Positions 1 through 9,896 of a stretch of 64,000 nt of DNA are shown piece after piece. The stretch is from Aquabacterium sp. A3 (GTDB taxonomy: Bacteria > Pseudomonadota > Gammaproteobacteria > Burkholderiales > Burkholderiaceae_C). The notes beneath the pieces are model-generated. The model saw nothing but the letters and a program-made list of their open reading frames with translations. It searched no databases and was not told the DNA's origin. The translations under genes were made by a program, and so were the position numbers. Where the stretch lies: assembly GCF_038069945.1 (NCBI RefSeq), contig NZ_JBBPEV010000001.1, positions 372,001-436,000 on the forward strand, written 5' to 3'. Position 1 is the stretch's first letter; each line of letters opens with the position of its first letter.

Positions 1-198
1 GGCCACGTTGCGATGCACAAACAGCTCGCCCGGCAACAGCCCCACGATCTCGTTGGCTGGCACACGGCTGTCGCTGCAGCCGATCCAGAGGTACTCTGGC
101 GATTGCTGCTGCTGCAGGCGAGTGAAAAACCCGGGGCTGCGTTGCTCTATGTCGTGCGCCCAGGCGCGGTTTTTCTCAAACAATGCGTCGATCTTCAT
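1..198 (-). CDS. can: beta-carbonic anhydrase, N-terminal part (cut by window edge)
   Basis: Zinc enzyme interconverting CO2 and bicarbonate in the cytoplasm. Only the first 66 codons are present; the gene runs off the left edge. The ATG at 198 opens [13 protein letters not shown], and IGCSDSRVP follows at residues 39-47. There Cys41 would be a zinc ligand and Asp43-Arg45 the catalytic dyad of the beta class, and the later VHRN also fits the family. It is divergent from the MBL-fold gene, with about 80 bp between the two starts. The call is safe for the family; the exact subtype needs the missing C-terminal part. Confidence 0.9.
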   Translation of the reverse strand, partial: MKIDALFEKNRAWAHDIEQRSPGFFTRLQQQQSPEYLWIGCSDSRVPANEIVGLLPGELFVHRNVA

Positions 199-278
199 GC
201 AGCCAGTGTAGACAAGCTGCGGGCCTGATCCGCCCCCACCCTGCGCGAATTGCACAGTCGTGCACAATCCAAACCATC

Positions 279-1355
279 ATGTCCACATCATCAGCTCACC
301 CCACACTGAGCTACCCCTGGGGCGATCACCGCCCGTCGACAGGCAGCTTCACCACACTTTTGCCTGGCCTGCACTGGGTGCGCATGCCCTTGCCTTTTGC
401 GCTCAACCACATCAACCTCTGGGTGCTCGATGACGACCTGGATGGCCAAGTCGGACTGTCAGTGGTGGACTCTGGCGTGGCCACCGAAGAGATACGCGCC
501 GCCTGGGAAGCCCTGTGGTCCACAGCGTGGACACCACAGCCGCTGCTGCGCATGGTGGTCACGCACATGCACCCCGACCATGTCGGCAACGCCCATTGGT
601 TGATGGAAAACTTTGGCCGCAGCCAGGGTGCGCAGTTCTGGATGAGCGCCACCGATCACCTCGCTGCCTTACTGGCCTGCAAGGAAACCACCGGCTATGG
701 CGGTGTTCGGGCGTCTGCGCACTTTGCAGCGCACGGTCTGGCAGACCCCCAGGCCCTGAGCAAGATACAGGCGCGAGGCGACTATTACGCATCCATGGTG
801 CCGGACGTCCCACGCAGCTTTCACCGACTCATGGATGGTCACGTCTTGCGCATGGGTGGTCGTCAATGGCGATGCCTGAGCGGCCATGGACACAGCCCGG
901 AACACATCTCGCTGTATGACGAACGCGATGGCGTGCTGATCTCTGGTGACATGCTGTTGCCCACCATCTCGACCAATGTCAGCGTGGTTGACATGGAGCC
1001 AGAGGCTGATCCTCTGGGGCTGTTTCTCCGCTCTTTGGAGCGCATGCGGGATCTGCCACCTGACACATTGGCCCTGCCCTCGCATGGCCTGCCCTTTCGG
1101 GGCATCCACGCCCGGATCAATGCCTTGCAGGCTCATCACGCCGAGCGATTGACCGATGTGGTCACGCACGCCAGGCAGGCCCCGGTGTGTGCAGCGGATC
1201 TTTTGCCGGTGTTGTTCAAGCGTCCGCTGGACCTGCACCAGACCACATTCGCCATGGGCGAGGCCCTGGCTCACCTGAACCACCTGTGGCTCAAGGGCGA
1301 ACTGAGACGCGAACGCGACGATCAGGGCGTGTGGCGATTCACTGCGGCACGCTAA
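279..1355 (+). CDS. MBL-fold metallohydrolase (358 aa)
   Basis: Metallo-beta-lactamase-fold hydrolase; the substrate cannot be told. The zinc motif HMHPDH lies at residues 96-101, and downstream GHGHSPEHISLY and ISGDMLLP supply the further metal-binding His and Asp expected of the fold. A C-terminal segment of about 100 residues resembles the winged-helix tail of LACTB2-like and many proteobacterial MBL proteins. The reading frame is open further upstream, but the ATG at 279 is preferred because the earlier start lies inside the divergent carbonic anhydrase gene. Its 3' end overlaps the convergent peptidase gene by 17 bp. In related bacteria such proteins are often annotated only as MBL-fold hydrolase. 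Confidence 0.85.
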   Translation: MSTSSAHPTLSYPWGDHRPSTGSFTTLLPGLHWVRMPLPFALNHINLWVLDDDLDGQVGLSVVDSGVATEEIRAAWEALWSTAWTPQPLLRMVVTHMHPDHVGNAHWLMENFGRSQGAQFWMSATDHLAALLACKETTGYGGVRASAHFAAHGLADPQALSKIQARGDYYASMVPDVPRSFHRLMDGHVLRMGGRQWRCLSGHGHSPEHISLYDERDGVLISGDMLLPTISTNVSVVDMEPEADPLGLFLRSLERMRDLPPDTLALPSHGLPFRGIHARINALQAHHAERLTDVVTHARQAPVCAADLLPVLFKRPLDLHQTTFAMGEALAHLNHLWLKGELRRERDDQGVWRFTAAR

Positions 1356-2226
1356 GGCGTCGCAGGCTCTGCCGCGGCTCGTCGTAGTCGGGCAAGACAG
1401 AACGCACCACTTCCCAGAATCGCAGGCTGTGGTTCATTTCGCGGAGGTGCGCCAGTTCATGGGTCACGACATAGTCAACGATGTCCTGACTGAAATGAAC
1501 CAGGCTCCAGTGAAGGCGAATGGATCCGTCGGCACTGGCACTGCCCCAACGGGTACGCGCTGACGAGAGGCTGATGCGCGTGACGGTCACGCCCAGGCGC
1601 TGCGCAAAATGAGCAACCCGGGCTGCAAAGATGTGGCGGGCTTCACGCTGCAGCCACGCATGCACCTGGTCTTTCACCTGGGCGGGTGTGGCTTGCGGCC
1701 CCAAACCCACCAGCAGGTTGCGCTCATCGGCGGACAAGGCCACGCCATTCAAGTCGGGCTGCAAAACCAATCGGCGGGGCTGACCCAAGAACGGCACCAG
1801 GCCACCGTCCACCCACTCAATGCGAGCCTGTGCCTCGCGTTGCACTCGTTCGCGCTGCTCCAGCAGCTTCTTGCACAGCCATTGTTCTTTGGATCTGAGC
1901 GCGGCCTCCACATCCGCGACGCTGACCCAGCGAGGTGCCCGAACGCTCAGACCTTCGGGCCCGACCACCATGCCAATGCTCCGCCGGTGGGCCCGCTTGA
2001 ACTCATAGGCGATGATGGCCTTTCCCAGACGGATCTCTCGATCGGCCAGCGGGTGGCGAAAGCAAGGCAGCGTGCACACGGAAGGTTCATGATGGCCCGC
2101 CACATCCAGCGGTACCGCTGCAGATCGACCGTCGGTCGGGGCAGCGGATGTGGGCACCTCGGAGCGCGGAGCCGGCGCGGGGTCATCGCCCCACAGCGAC
2201 AGCTGAATCGGCTCCAGGGGCGTCAA
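1339..2226 (-). CDS. YgjP/SprT-like M48-family metallopeptidase
   Basis: Predicted zinc peptidase of the YgjP (DUF45) type. HELAH at residues 256-260 plus His266 (MNHS) forms the metal site. RWGSASADGSIRLHW at about 226-240 is the conserved segment before it, and the C-terminal WEVV..LPDY is typical. The first 60 residues are variable. The best start is a TTG at 2226 whose TTGA overlaps the gmhB stop; a GGAG Shine-Dalgarno sits 7 nt upstream, so coupled translation is likely. It is the last gene of the corC-lnt-glyQS-gmhB run and converges on the MBL gene. The physiological substrate of the family is unknown. Confidence 0.85.
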   Translation of the reverse strand: MTPLEPIQLSLWGDDPAPAPRSEVPTSAAPTDGRSAAVPLDVAGHHEPSVCTLPCFRHPLADREIRLGKAIIAYEFKRAHRRSIGMVVGPEGLSVRAPRWVSVADVEAALRSKEQWLCKKLLEQRERVQREAQARIEWVDGGLVPFLGQPRRLVLQPDLNGVALSADERNLLVGLGPQATPAQVKDQVHAWLQREARHIFAARVAHFAQRLGVTVTRISLSSARTRWGSASADGSIRLHWSLVHFSQDIVDYVVTHELAHLREMNHSLRFWEVVRSVLPDYDEPRQSLRRLSVPQ

Positions 2227-2840
2227 TTGAGCTCTCCAAGCTCGCCCATGTGGGTGGCCACCGGGCTGTCTTCGCCGTGGATCTGCCGCTCTCTGAGCAC
2301 CAGAAAATCAGCAAAAGAAGACAGGTCCGGGTGAATGGTGAGGTCGGGAACCCGACGCCGCAAATCCTGAAGCTCGGCCTCGCTCATGGTGGCAGCCTGT
2401 CCGGTGCGCACCAGATGGGGCTCGCAACCCACCGACTGCGCCGCCAGCACGTCACGCGGCAGGTCGCCCACCATGGGAACCCCTTGCAGGCTGACGCCGA
2501 ATCGCTGCCCGATCATCTGAAACAGTCCCGGCTGCGGCTTGCGACAGGTGCACAGGTCTTCGGGCGTGTGAGGACAGAAGAACACGGCATCGACCCGACC
2601 ACCCAGTCGAGCCAGCATCTGGTTCATCTTGGCGTGCATGGCATTGAGGGCCACCATGTCGAACAGCCCCCGCCCAATGCCCGACTGATTGGTGGCCACC
2701 ACCACATGCCACCCGGCATGGTTGAGCCGGGCAATGGCATCCAGCGCCCCCGGCAGAGGCACCCACTCGTCGGCGGACTTGATGTAGTCCTCACGCTCGT
2801 GGTTGATGGTCCCATCTCGGTCGAGGATGACGATCTTCAT
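2223..2840 (-). CDS. gmhB: D-glycero-beta-D-manno-heptose-1,7-bisphosphate 7-phosphatase
   Basis: HAD-superfamily phosphatase removing the C7 phosphate of heptose bisphosphate on the route to ADP-heptose for the lipopolysaccharide inner core. LDRDGT at residues 6-11 gives the nucleophile Asp7 and acid/base Asp9. The zinc site Cys89-x-His91...Cys97-x-Cys99 (CPHTPEDLCTC) is the GmhB signature, and KPQPG and GDLPRD supply the later HAD motifs. Length 205 aa fits. The ATG at 2840 has GGAGAGGGC directly before it; an upstream in-frame start at 2867 has no ribosome site. It lies 33 bp after glyS and overlaps ygjP by 4 nt. Confidence 0.95.
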   Translation of the reverse strand: MKIVILDRDGTINHEREDYIKSADEWVPLPGALDAIARLNHAGWHVVVATNQSGIGRGLFDMVALNAMHAKMNQMLARLGGRVDAVFFCPHTPEDLCTCRKPQPGLFQMIGQRFGVSLQGVPMVGDLPRDVLAAQSVGCEPHLVRTGQAATMSEAELQDLRRRVPDLTIHPDLSSFADFLVLRERQIHGEDSPVATHMGELGELN

Positions 2841-2873
2841 GCCCTCTCCAGGGCTGGCGCTGCGCATGTGTGA

Positions 2874-5057
2874 TCAGGCGGCCAGCCGCGCCAGATCAGC
2901 CACCCGGTTCATGGCGTCGTGCAAGACGCTCAGCAAACCCAGACGGTTGGCCTTCAGTGCAGGCTCGTCGGCGTTGACCATGACGCTGTCGAAAAATGCA
3001 TCAACAGGCGCACGCAACGAGGCCAGAGCTTGCAATGACGCAGTGTAATCCCCTCGATCAAAAGCCAGCTGGGCTGAAGGGGTCACAGACTGCAGCGCTT
3101 CATACAGCGACACCTCTGCAGACTCGCGCAGCAGGGCTGCATCCACTTGAGGCTGCACCGCCTCATCGGCCTTCTTCAGGATGTTGCCCACACGCTTGTT
3201 GGCCGCGGCCAGCGCCGCCGCTTCAGGCAAGGCCACAAACGCCCTCACGGCGGCCAAGCGCCGGGGCACCTCGCCCAGCCGGGCAGGCCGCAGGGCCAAG
3301 ACGGCATCGACCTCCTGCGCGGTGAACCCCTGCTCGCGCAGGGACACCGCCAAGCGGTCTGCCATGAAGCCCAGCAAGGCGTCGCTGGGGTCCACGATGA
3401 GCTCGCCGAAGGTGGCTGCCGCATCGTGGATCAGGGCTGGCAGGGACAGCGGCAAGTCCTTCTCGATCAGGATGCGAATGACGCCAAGCGCATGGCGTCG
3501 CAACGCGAACGGGTCTTTGTCGCCCGTGGGCAACTGGCCAATGCCGAACAAGCCCACCAGGGTTTCGAGCTTGTCTGCCAGAGCGACCACCGTGCCGGTG
3601 TGGTTGCGCGGCAGGCTGTCGCCGGCAAAGCGCGGCTTGTAGTGGTCTTCAATCGCGATGGCCACGCCGTCACGCAAGCCTTCATGTCGCGCGTAGTACG
3701 CGCCCATGATTCCCTGCAGTTCGGGAAACTCGCCGACCATGTCGGTCAGCAAGTCGGTCTTGGCCAGGCTGGCCGCCTGCTGGGCCTTGCTGTCCAGGAC
3801 GTCGAAATGATCCTTGTCGTCCACGGTGTAGGGCACGGTGGACAGACGCAACTGGTTCACGATGGCGTGGGCAATGGCACGCACACGCTCCGAGCGCTCT
3901 GCCTGGGTGCCCAGCTTGTTGTGATAAACCACCTTGGCCAGCCCAGGCTGGCGGGACGCCAGGGTTTTTTTGCGGTCCTGGTCGTAGAAAAACTTCGCGT
4001 CGGCCAGACGAGGACGCACCACGCGCTCGTTGCCGCCAATGATGGCGCTGGGGTCTTCAGGGCAGATGTTGCTGACCACCAGGAACTGGTTTGTCAATTT
4101 GCCGGACGGCGCCAACAAGGGAAAGTACTTCTGGTTGGCCTTCATCGTCAGGATCAGGCACTCCTGGGGCACCTCCAGAAACGCGGCTTCGAACTGCCCG
4201 ATGAGGACATTCGGGCGCTCCACCAGGGCCGTCACCTCGTCCAGCAAAGCCTCATCATCGATGGGGCGCAGGTCTTTACCCGCACGTGCGGCTGCGGCGT
4301 CCAGCTGGCGCACGATGTCTGCCCGACGCTCTGCAAACGACGCAATCACCGCACCCTCGCGGCTCAACTGCTCGGCATAGGTGTCTGCGGTCAGCACGAT
4401 GATCTTGTCGACCTTGGCCTCAAAACGGTGTCCGCGGGTCACGCGCCCGGACTTGAGCCCCAGCGCCGACACCTGGACCTCTTCACTGCCATGCAGAGCC
4501 ACGAGCCCGTGGGCAGGACGCACAAAATTGACGCTGGTCCATCCCGGCTGGAAATCACTGCCGTCGCCTTGCTCCAACTGGTAGGTCATCACCTTGGGAA
4601 TGGGCAGACGCGCGAGCGCTTCATCCAATGCTTTTTGCAGCCCTTCGGCCAGCGAAGCGCCGGGCTTGACACTGTCAAGAAACAGGGCTTCAGCCTTGCC
4701 ATCTGGCGCGCGCTGCAGCGTGGGCACCACCTCGGCACCCAGGCCCATGGCGCTCAGTTTTTTCAACAGCGCTGGCGTGGGCTGCCCAGCGGCATCCAGC
4801 GCCACGCCCACCGGCATGAGCTTGGTGCGAACAGCCTGATCCAGGGCGCGCCCCATCACCTCAGAAATGTGCGCGGCCAACCGGCGCGGTGACGCATACG
4901 GCGTGACGATGCTGTTTTCTTGGGCCAGCCCTTGCGCCTTCAGACTGTCGGCCAGCACCTGGGCAAAGACTTCACCGAGTTTCTTCAGGGCTTTGGGCGG
5001 CAGCTCTTCAACGAACAATTCAACCAGCAGGTTGGCGGTGTGTTGCGGGGTGGTCAT
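2874..5057 (-). CDS. glyS: glycine--tRNA ligase beta subunit
   Basis: Beta subunit (727 aa) of the alpha2-beta2 bacterial glycyl-tRNA synthetase, supplying tRNA recognition and needed for aminoacylation. The N-terminal LLVELFVEELPPKAL is the family signature. The middle holds an HD-like core (ARHEGLRD), and the C-terminus carries the DALR-like anticodon-binding region. glyQ ends 2 nt upstream, so the two subunits are cotranscribed and probably translationally coupled. The length is close to that usual for GlyS (about 690-730), and no frameshift is seen. Confidence 0.98.
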   Translation of the reverse strand: MTTPQHTANLLVELFVEELPPKALKKLGEVFAQVLADSLKAQGLAQENSIVTPYASPRRLAAHISEVMGRALDQAVRTKLMPVGVALDAAGQPTPALLKKLSAMGLGAEVVPTLQRAPDGKAEALFLDSVKPGASLAEGLQKALDEALARLPIPKVMTYQLEQGDGSDFQPGWTSVNFVRPAHGLVALHGSEEVQVSALGLKSGRVTRGHRFEAKVDKIIVLTADTYAEQLSREGAVIASFAERRADIVRQLDAAAARAGKDLRPIDDEALLDEVTALVERPNVLIGQFEAAFLEVPQECLILTMKANQKYFPLLAPSGKLTNQFLVVSNICPEDPSAIIGGNERVVRPRLADAKFFYDQDRKKTLASRQPGLAKVVYHNKLGTQAERSERVRAIAHAIVNQLRLSTVPYTVDDKDHFDVLDSKAQQAASLAKTDLLTDMVGEFPELQGIMGAYYARHEGLRDGVAIAIEDHYKPRFAGDSLPRNHTGTVVALADKLETLVGLFGIGQLPTGDKDPFALRRHALGVIRILIEKDLPLSLPALIHDAAATFGELIVDPSDALLGFMADRLAVSLREQGFTAQEVDAVLALRPARLGEVPRRLAAVRAFVALPEAAALAAANKRVGNILKKADEAVQPQVDAALLRESAEVSLYEALQSVTPSAQLAFDRGDYTASLQALASLRAPVDAFFDSVMVNADEPALKANRLGLLSVLHDAMNRVADLARLAA

Positions 5058-5059
5058 GC

Positions 5060-5980
5060 TCAGGCCGCCTTCTTGTTGTTCAGTTGTTCGATCACTTCAT
5101 CGGCCCAGGCTTTGGGCGCCATGGGGAAGCCCAGGCGGGCGCGGCTGTCCAGGTAACTGGCCGCCACACTTCGCGCCAGGTTGCGGATGCGACCGATGTA
5201 GCCAGCACGCTCGGTCACAGAGATGGCGCCACGGGCGTCCAGCAAGTTGAAGGTGTGGGCGGCCTTGAGCACCTGCTCGTAGGCCGGCAGCGCCAGTTGC
5301 TGCTCCATCAGGTACTTGGCCTGTGCTTCGTAGCTGCCGAAGGCCCCAAGCAGGAACTCGACGTTGCTGTGCTCGAAGTTGTAGGTTGATTGCTCGACTT
5401 CGTTTTGGTGGAACACATCGCCGTACTTGATGCCAGGGGCGTAAACCAGGTCATAGACGTTCTCGACGCCCTGGAGGTACATGGCCAGTCGCTCCAGACC
5501 ATAGGTGATCTCGCCAGTGATGGGCTTGCAGTCGATGCCGCCCACCTGCTGGAAGTAGGTGAACTGGGTGACTTCCATGCCATTGAGCCACACCTCCCAG
5601 CCCAGGCCCCAGGCGCCCAGCGTGGGGTTCTCCCAGTCATCTTCGACAAAGCGAATGTCGTTTTTCTTGAGGTCAAAACCCAGGGCCTCAAGCGACCCGA
5701 GGTACAGCTCCAGGATGTTGGCTGGCGCAGGTTTGAGCACCACCTGATACTGGTAATAGTGCTGGAGGCGGTTGGGGTTCTCGCCATAGCGTCCATCTTT
5801 GGGACGACGGCTGGGCTGCACATACGCGGCCTTCCAGGGCTCTGGGCCCAGGGCACGCAGGAAGGTGGCGGTGTGACTGGTACCGGCCCCGACTTCCATG
5901 TCATAGGGCTGCAGCAGCGCACAGCCCTGTGCGTCCCAGTAGCTTTGGAGTCGAAGAATCAGTTGCTGGAAGGTCAGCAT
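5060..5980 (-). CDS. glyQ: glycine--tRNA ligase alpha subunit
   Basis: Catalytic alpha subunit (306 aa) of heterotetrameric glycyl-tRNA synthetase; class II-type core that activates glycine with ATP. The start [15 protein letters not shown] and the following [16 protein letters not shown] and [17 protein letters not shown] are almost invariant in GlyQ. First of the glyQ-glyS pair. The gap to lnt upstream is 77 bp and holds a small inverted repeat, so it could have its own promoter or be read from lnt. Confidence 0.98.
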   Translation of the reverse strand: MLTFQQLILRLQSYWDAQGCALLQPYDMEVGAGTSHTATFLRALGPEPWKAAYVQPSRRPKDGRYGENPNRLQHYYQYQVVLKPAPANILELYLGSLEALGFDLKKNDIRFVEDDWENPTLGAWGLGWEVWLNGMEVTQFTYFQQVGGIDCKPITGEITYGLERLAMYLQGVENVYDLVYAPGIKYGDVFHQNEVEQSTYNFEHSNVEFLLGAFGSYEAQAKYLMEQQLALPAYEQVLKAAHTFNLLDARGAISVTERAGYIGRIRNLARSVAASYLDSRARLGFPMAPKAWADEVIEQLNNKKAA

Positions 5981-6028
5981 GGTCAGGCCTTGGTTGCCAA
6001 GGGCAACAGCAATGGGTGAATGAAGGCT

Positions 6029-6045
6029 CGCGGCAAATCGCCGCG
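6029..6045 (-). repeat. small hairpin between lnt and glyQ
   Basis: Perfect 6-bp arms CGCGGC/GCCGCG around a 5-nt centre, in the transcript between the lnt stop and the glyQ start. There is no uridine run, so it is not a standard terminator; it could act as an mRNA processing or stability element. Confidence 0.4.
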
Positions 6046-6057
6046 TAACCCATGATT

Positions 6058-7629
6058 TTAGTGATGATCAAGTGCAGGGGACGAGCGGGCGCGACGGATC
6101 GGTGCCCACGCCACCAGCAAAACCAGAGAAACACCCAGGCACGCCAATGGCAGCAGCCCCCAACGCCCGGCCCACCAGGCAAACGGGGTGACGCCCGCAT
6201 AACCTTGCACGCGAACACGCAAAACACCGCGGGTGTTGGCGGGCATCGCTGCACGCACCTGCCCCAGGTGATCGATCAACACCGTGGCCCCCGTGTTGGT
6301 GGAGCGCACCGTGGGGAGCTGAAATTCCAGCGACCGCATGCGGGCAATTTGCAGGTGCTGGTGGATGGCCACCGACTCACCGAACCAGGCCAAGTTGCTG
6401 ACATTGACCATCAAGGTCGGTGCCGTGGCGGCATTCACGAAACGCGCGGCAATTTCTTCACCAAACAGATCTTCATAACAAATGGTAGGTGCCACGCGTT
6501 GGCCATGCACGCCAAACGAGGGCGCATTCAGCGGCCCCCGGCTGAAATCGCCCAGCGGCATGTTCATCAGGTTGACAAACCACCGAAAACCCCAGGGGAT
6601 GAACTCGCCAAAAGGAACGAGGTGGTGCTTGTCATACCGATAAAACTCTTCCGCCCCACCGCCTTGGGCCGCAGGCCCGGACAGACCCACCACTGAATTG
6701 GTGTAGCCCTGTTCAAAATCGCCCAAAGGGATGCCGATCAAGGCATGCCGCTCGCCCAGAAACCCTTGACGCAGGGACGCCCAGTAGCCATCAGGCAACT
6801 GGTCTGGCAACAGCGGTATGGCGGTCTCGGGCGCCACCACCAGGTCAGCCTGGCTGCCCAACAGGGTTTGCGCATGCCAATTCAGGGCATCCCACTGACG
6901 CGCCGGGCTGAATTTTTCATCTTGCGGAATATTGCTCTGCAGCAGGTCCACCTCCAGCGGCGCTGCATGCGGCTGGGTGTGTGCGCGCACCGTCCAGCCG
7001 CCGCCCAGGGCCAGCGCCACCAAACAGCCCAGCCAGGCCAGCACCATACGGCGCTGCCGCCGTGCCGCGAGCACCAGGCCGGCCAGCAGGCCCGCCCAGA
7101 CGGCGCCCATGCCATACACGCCAAGCCAGGGGGCCAGCGCCACCAAGGGGCTGTCGATCAGCCCATAACCACTGGCACCCCACGGAAAGCCCGTGAACAA
7201 CCAGGCCCGCGCCAACTCGGCCAGCAGCCACAACGCGGCCCACAGCATTGCATCGGCCACCACATGGCGCCGCCGCCATCGCACCCAGGCCCATCCCGCT
7301 GCAGCAAGGTACAAAGACAAGGCCACACACAGCAGGTACACGGCCAGGGCAGACAACCATGCCGGCAGGCCGCCAAAATGGTGCAGACTGACGAACATCC
7401 AGCCGGTGGCACCCAGCAGCCAGACGGAGCCATACAGCCAGGCACGCCAGGCGCCCTGCCAGGTCGTTTCGCTGTGCACCAGGAGCCATATCAAGGCACT
7501 GAGCGCCAGACTTTGCATGAGGGCAGGAAGCCCCTGCCCCCACTGCGCCACCACGGGTGCCAGCGCACAGGCATGCACGCCGCCGGCCAGCACGGCCAGG
7601 ACAGCCGCCCTCCTGTTGGTCAACGGCAT
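6058..7629 (-). CDS. lnt: apolipoprotein N-acyltransferase
   Basis: Inner-membrane enzyme that puts the third acyl chain on the N-terminal cysteine of lipoproteins. About 523 aa. The first 210 residues form a series of hydrophobic helices; then comes a periplasmic nitrilase-like domain with the catalytic triad Glu268 (VVAPETA), Lys334 ([13 protein letters not shown]) and Cys384 ([10 protein letters not shown]), matching E267/K335/C387 of the E. coli enzyme. A last helix is at about 488-510. corC (ybeX-like) ends 7 bp upstream, the corC-lnt linkage common in proteobacteria. Confidence 0.97.
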   Translation of the reverse strand: MPLTNRRAAVLAVLAGGVHACALAPVVAQWGQGLPALMQSLALSALIWLLVHSETTWQGAWRAWLYGSVWLLGATGWMFVSLHHFGGLPAWLSALAVYLLCVALSLYLAAAGWAWVRWRRRHVVADAMLWAALWLLAELARAWLFTGFPWGASGYGLIDSPLVALAPWLGVYGMGAVWAGLLAGLVLAARRQRRMVLAWLGCLVALALGGGWTVRAHTQPHAAPLEVDLLQSNIPQDEKFSPARQWDALNWHAQTLLGSQADLVVAPETAIPLLPDQLPDGYWASLRQGFLGERHALIGIPLGDFEQGYTNSVVGLSGPAAQGGGAEEFYRYDKHHLVPFGEFIPWGFRWFVNLMNMPLGDFSRGPLNAPSFGVHGQRVAPTICYEDLFGEEIAARFVNAATAPTLMVNVSNLAWFGESVAIHQHLQIARMRSLEFQLPTVRSTNTGATVLIDHLGQVRAAMPANTRGVLRVRVQGYAGVTPFAWWAGRWGLLPLACLGVSLVLLVAWAPIRRARSSPALDHH

Positions 7630-7636
7630 GGGTTGC

Positions 7637-8545
7637 TCAAGACGTCAGCGTGTCGCCGTCAGACAGCGCCCGCGTGACCTTGAACCATCGAACAGCACCG
7701 CCCCGGGCCAGCATGACCGTGAAGCGCAGGCCCTGGATGTCCACCTGTTCACCACGTCTGGGCACGCGCCCCAGTTCGTGCGCCACCAGGCCGCCGATGG
7801 TGTCGAAATCTTCGGCCGGCAAGGAAGTCTCGAACACCTCATTGACCGAATCGATGGAAGCGTCGCCCGCCACGCGCTGGCTGCCATCGGCCAGCGTGAA
7901 GATGCTGGCATCGCCATCCTCGTCGTCGAATTCATCCTCGATCTCGCCAACGATTTCCTCAAGCACATCCTCAATGGTGATCAGGCCCGCCGTCTTGCCG
8001 AATTCATCAATGACGATGGCCAGATGGCTCCGGTTGGAACGGAACTCGCGCAGCAACTCATTGAGCCCCTTGGACTCGGGCACGAACAAGGGCGGACGCA
8101 ACAAGGTGCGGAGATTCAATTCAGGCGCCCGCTGCAGTTTGAGCAGGTCCTTGGCCATGAGGATGCCGATGATGTTGTCACGCTGCCCCTCGAACACGGG
8201 AAAGCGTGAATGCGCGGTCTCGATCACCTGCCCCAGCAACTCGTCATAGGGGGCATCGATGTCCAGCAAATCCATGCGCTTGAACGCCACCATCACATCG
8301 CCGGCGGTCATGCCGGCCATGCGGATGACGCCTTCCAGCATCACCCTGGACTCAGGCTCGATCAGATCGCGGTGCTCTGCATCAGCCAGGGTCTTGATCA
8401 ACTCGGCCGTGGAGTCAGGGCCGGGTGACAAGAACTCGACCAGACGAACAAACAGGCTGCGGGCATCCTTGGGACGGGGGGCAGACCAGGGCTGGCCGGC
8501 CTGGCGATCTGCCCGCTGCGGGCGACTAGGAGGGTGGTCGGACAC
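7637..8545 (-). CDS. corC: CorC/HlyC-type CBS-domain protein
   Basis: Cytoplasmic protein with two CBS domains followed by a transporter-associated CorC_HlyC domain; related to E. coli YbeX, linked to Mg/Co efflux and ribosome maturation. Seen: RVMLEGVIRMAG then CBS segments (about residues 65-180, with HSRFPVFEG), IVIDEFGKTAGLITIEDVLEEIVGEI cut by the usual acidic stretch, and a C-terminal domain with GGLVAHELGRVPRRGE. The start chosen is GTG at 8545 (protein begins VSDHPPSRP); an ATG at 8629 would add 28 unlikely residues rich in Cys. No strong ribosome site precedes either. Divergent from the cobW gene. Confidence 0.88.
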   Translation of the reverse strand: MSDHPPSRPQRADRQAGQPWSAPRPKDARSLFVRLVEFLSPGPDSTAELIKTLADAEHRDLIEPESRVMLEGVIRMAGMTAGDVMVAFKRMDLLDIDAPYDELLGQVIETAHSRFPVFEGQRDNIIGILMAKDLLKLQRAPELNLRTLLRPPLFVPESKGLNELLREFRSNRSHLAIVIDEFGKTAGLITIEDVLEEIVGEIEDEFDDEDGDASIFTLADGSQRVAGDASIDSVNEVFETSLPAEDFDTIGGLVAHELGRVPRRGEQVDIQGLRFTVMLARGGAVRWFKVTRALSDGDTLTS

Positions 8546-8647
8546 GGCAGGGGTGTCGTGGTTGCAATGCCCCAAGAATAACCCAGCAGCCTGACAAAAG
8601 CTGCGCCCCCCGCAACAAGGGGTTGGCAAGGGGGCTACACTGAAGGC

Positions 8648-9709
8648 ATGAGCATGATCCCCGTCACCATCCTCACCGGATTTCTGGGCAGCGGCAAAAC
8701 CACGCTGCTCAAACGCATCCTCACCGAATCACATGGTCAACGCATCGCCGTGATCGAGAACGAATTCGGCGAAGAAAACATCGACAACGACATCCTCGTG
8801 GCCGACACGAACGAGCAAATCATCCAGATGAGCAATGGATGTGTTTGCTGCACCATCCGTGAAGACCTGCGGGCCACGCTGTCCGAGCTGGCGCACAAGC
8901 GTCGCGACGGGCAGCTTCAGTTCGAACGCGTCGTGATCGAAACCACCGGCCTGGCTGACCCGGGCCCAGTGGCGCAGACCTTCTTCATGGACGACGAAAT
9001 TGCCGAGTTGTACCTGTTGGACGCCATCGTGACCCTGGTGGACGCCAAACACGGCCAACAGCAACTCAACGACCGGCAAGAGGCCCAGCGGCAGGTGGGC
9101 TTTGCCGACCAGATCTTTCTGTCGAAGACCGATCTCGTCTCGCCGGCCGAAGCCGATGCCTTGTCGCACCGCATCAAGCACATGAACCCCCGGGCACCGC
9201 AAAAGCGCGTGCATTTTGGTGAAGTGCCCCTGCAGGAGTTCCTTGACATCCGCGGCTTCAACCTGAACGCCAAACTGGACATCGACCCCGACTTCCTGAA
9301 AGACGATGCCCATGGCCACGCTCACGGCCACGGCCACGGCCATGACCACCACGATCACGACCACGATTGTGGCCATGATCATTGCGACCACCCGCACCAC
9401 CACGCTCACGATGACGACGTCAAATCGTTCGTCTACAAGGCCAACAAGCCCTTCAATGCGACCAAGCTGGAAGACTTTCTGGGCTCGATGGTGCAAATCT
9501 ATGGCCCCCGCATGCTGCGCTACAAGGGCGTGCTGCACGTGGCCGGCATGGACCGCAAGGTGATCTTCCAGGGCGTCCATCAACTGATGGGCAGCGACCT
9601 GGGGCCCAAATGGACCCCTGGCGAACACAAAGTCAGCAAGATGGTGTTCATCGGGATCGACCTGCCCCAGGATCTGTTCCAGGCTGGGCTGGATCAATGC
9701 CTGAACTGA
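8648..9709 (+). CDS. CobW/COG0523 GTP-dependent metal chaperone with His-rich loop
   Basis: G3E-family GTPase that hands metal (often zinc) to client proteins. Walker [10 protein letters not shown] is at residues 11-19, IENEFGE is the switch region, and the metal motif GCVCC (Cys65, 67, 68) follows. At 222-254 there is a loop with 17 His and 2 Cys, a probable metal-buffering stretch. The CobW C-terminal domain (about 258-350) begins with [16 protein letters not shown]. Two in-frame ATGs are possible (8648, 8654); GAAGG lies 7 nt before the second, which may be the true start. The next gene on the same strand is dksA, a zinc-finger-family protein that here lacks most zinc ligands. No Zur box is obvious upstream. 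Confidence 0.92.
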   Translation: MSMIPVTILTGFLGSGKTTLLKRILTESHGQRIAVIENEFGEENIDNDILVADTNEQIIQMSNGCVCCTIREDLRATLSELAHKRRDGQLQFERVVIETTGLADPGPVAQTFFMDDEIAELYLLDAIVTLVDAKHGQQQLNDRQEAQRQVGFADQIFLSKTDLVSPAEADALSHRIKHMNPRAPQKRVHFGEVPLQEFLDIRGFNLNAKLDIDPDFLKDDAHGHAHGHGHGHDHHDHDHDCGHDHCDHPHHHAHDDDVKSFVYKANKPFNATKLEDFLGSMVQIYGPRMLRYKGVLHVAGMDRKVIFQGVHQLMGSDLGPKWTPGEHKVSKMVFIGIDLPQDLFQAGLDQCLN

Positions 9710-9896
9710 ACGGTATCCACCCCATCGAGGGATGTCCTGACCGCCTGCGCGTCTGAACCATGGCTACAATCCGCGCGCCTGCTGCACTGTCCAACCACCC
9801 CATCCTGGGGTCGGCGCATGCGCAGGCTGCGGGCATGCAGTACCCCCGCCCGATCCGTCACCTTGCGGCTCACGCCCATCGCACAGGAGGTTCACC

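Noticed and set aside
3147..4892. Long open frame opposite glyS
   Set aside because: A shadow of a highly conserved gene; no domain or start signal.
8546..8647. Zur-type zinc operator before the CobW gene
   Set aside because: No AT-rich palindrome resembling known Zur boxes is visible in the gap.
8729..9697. Open frame opposite the CobW gene, with a Val-rich stretch
   Set aside because: The Val-rich part is only the reverse reading of the His codons; CobW motifs are on the other strand.
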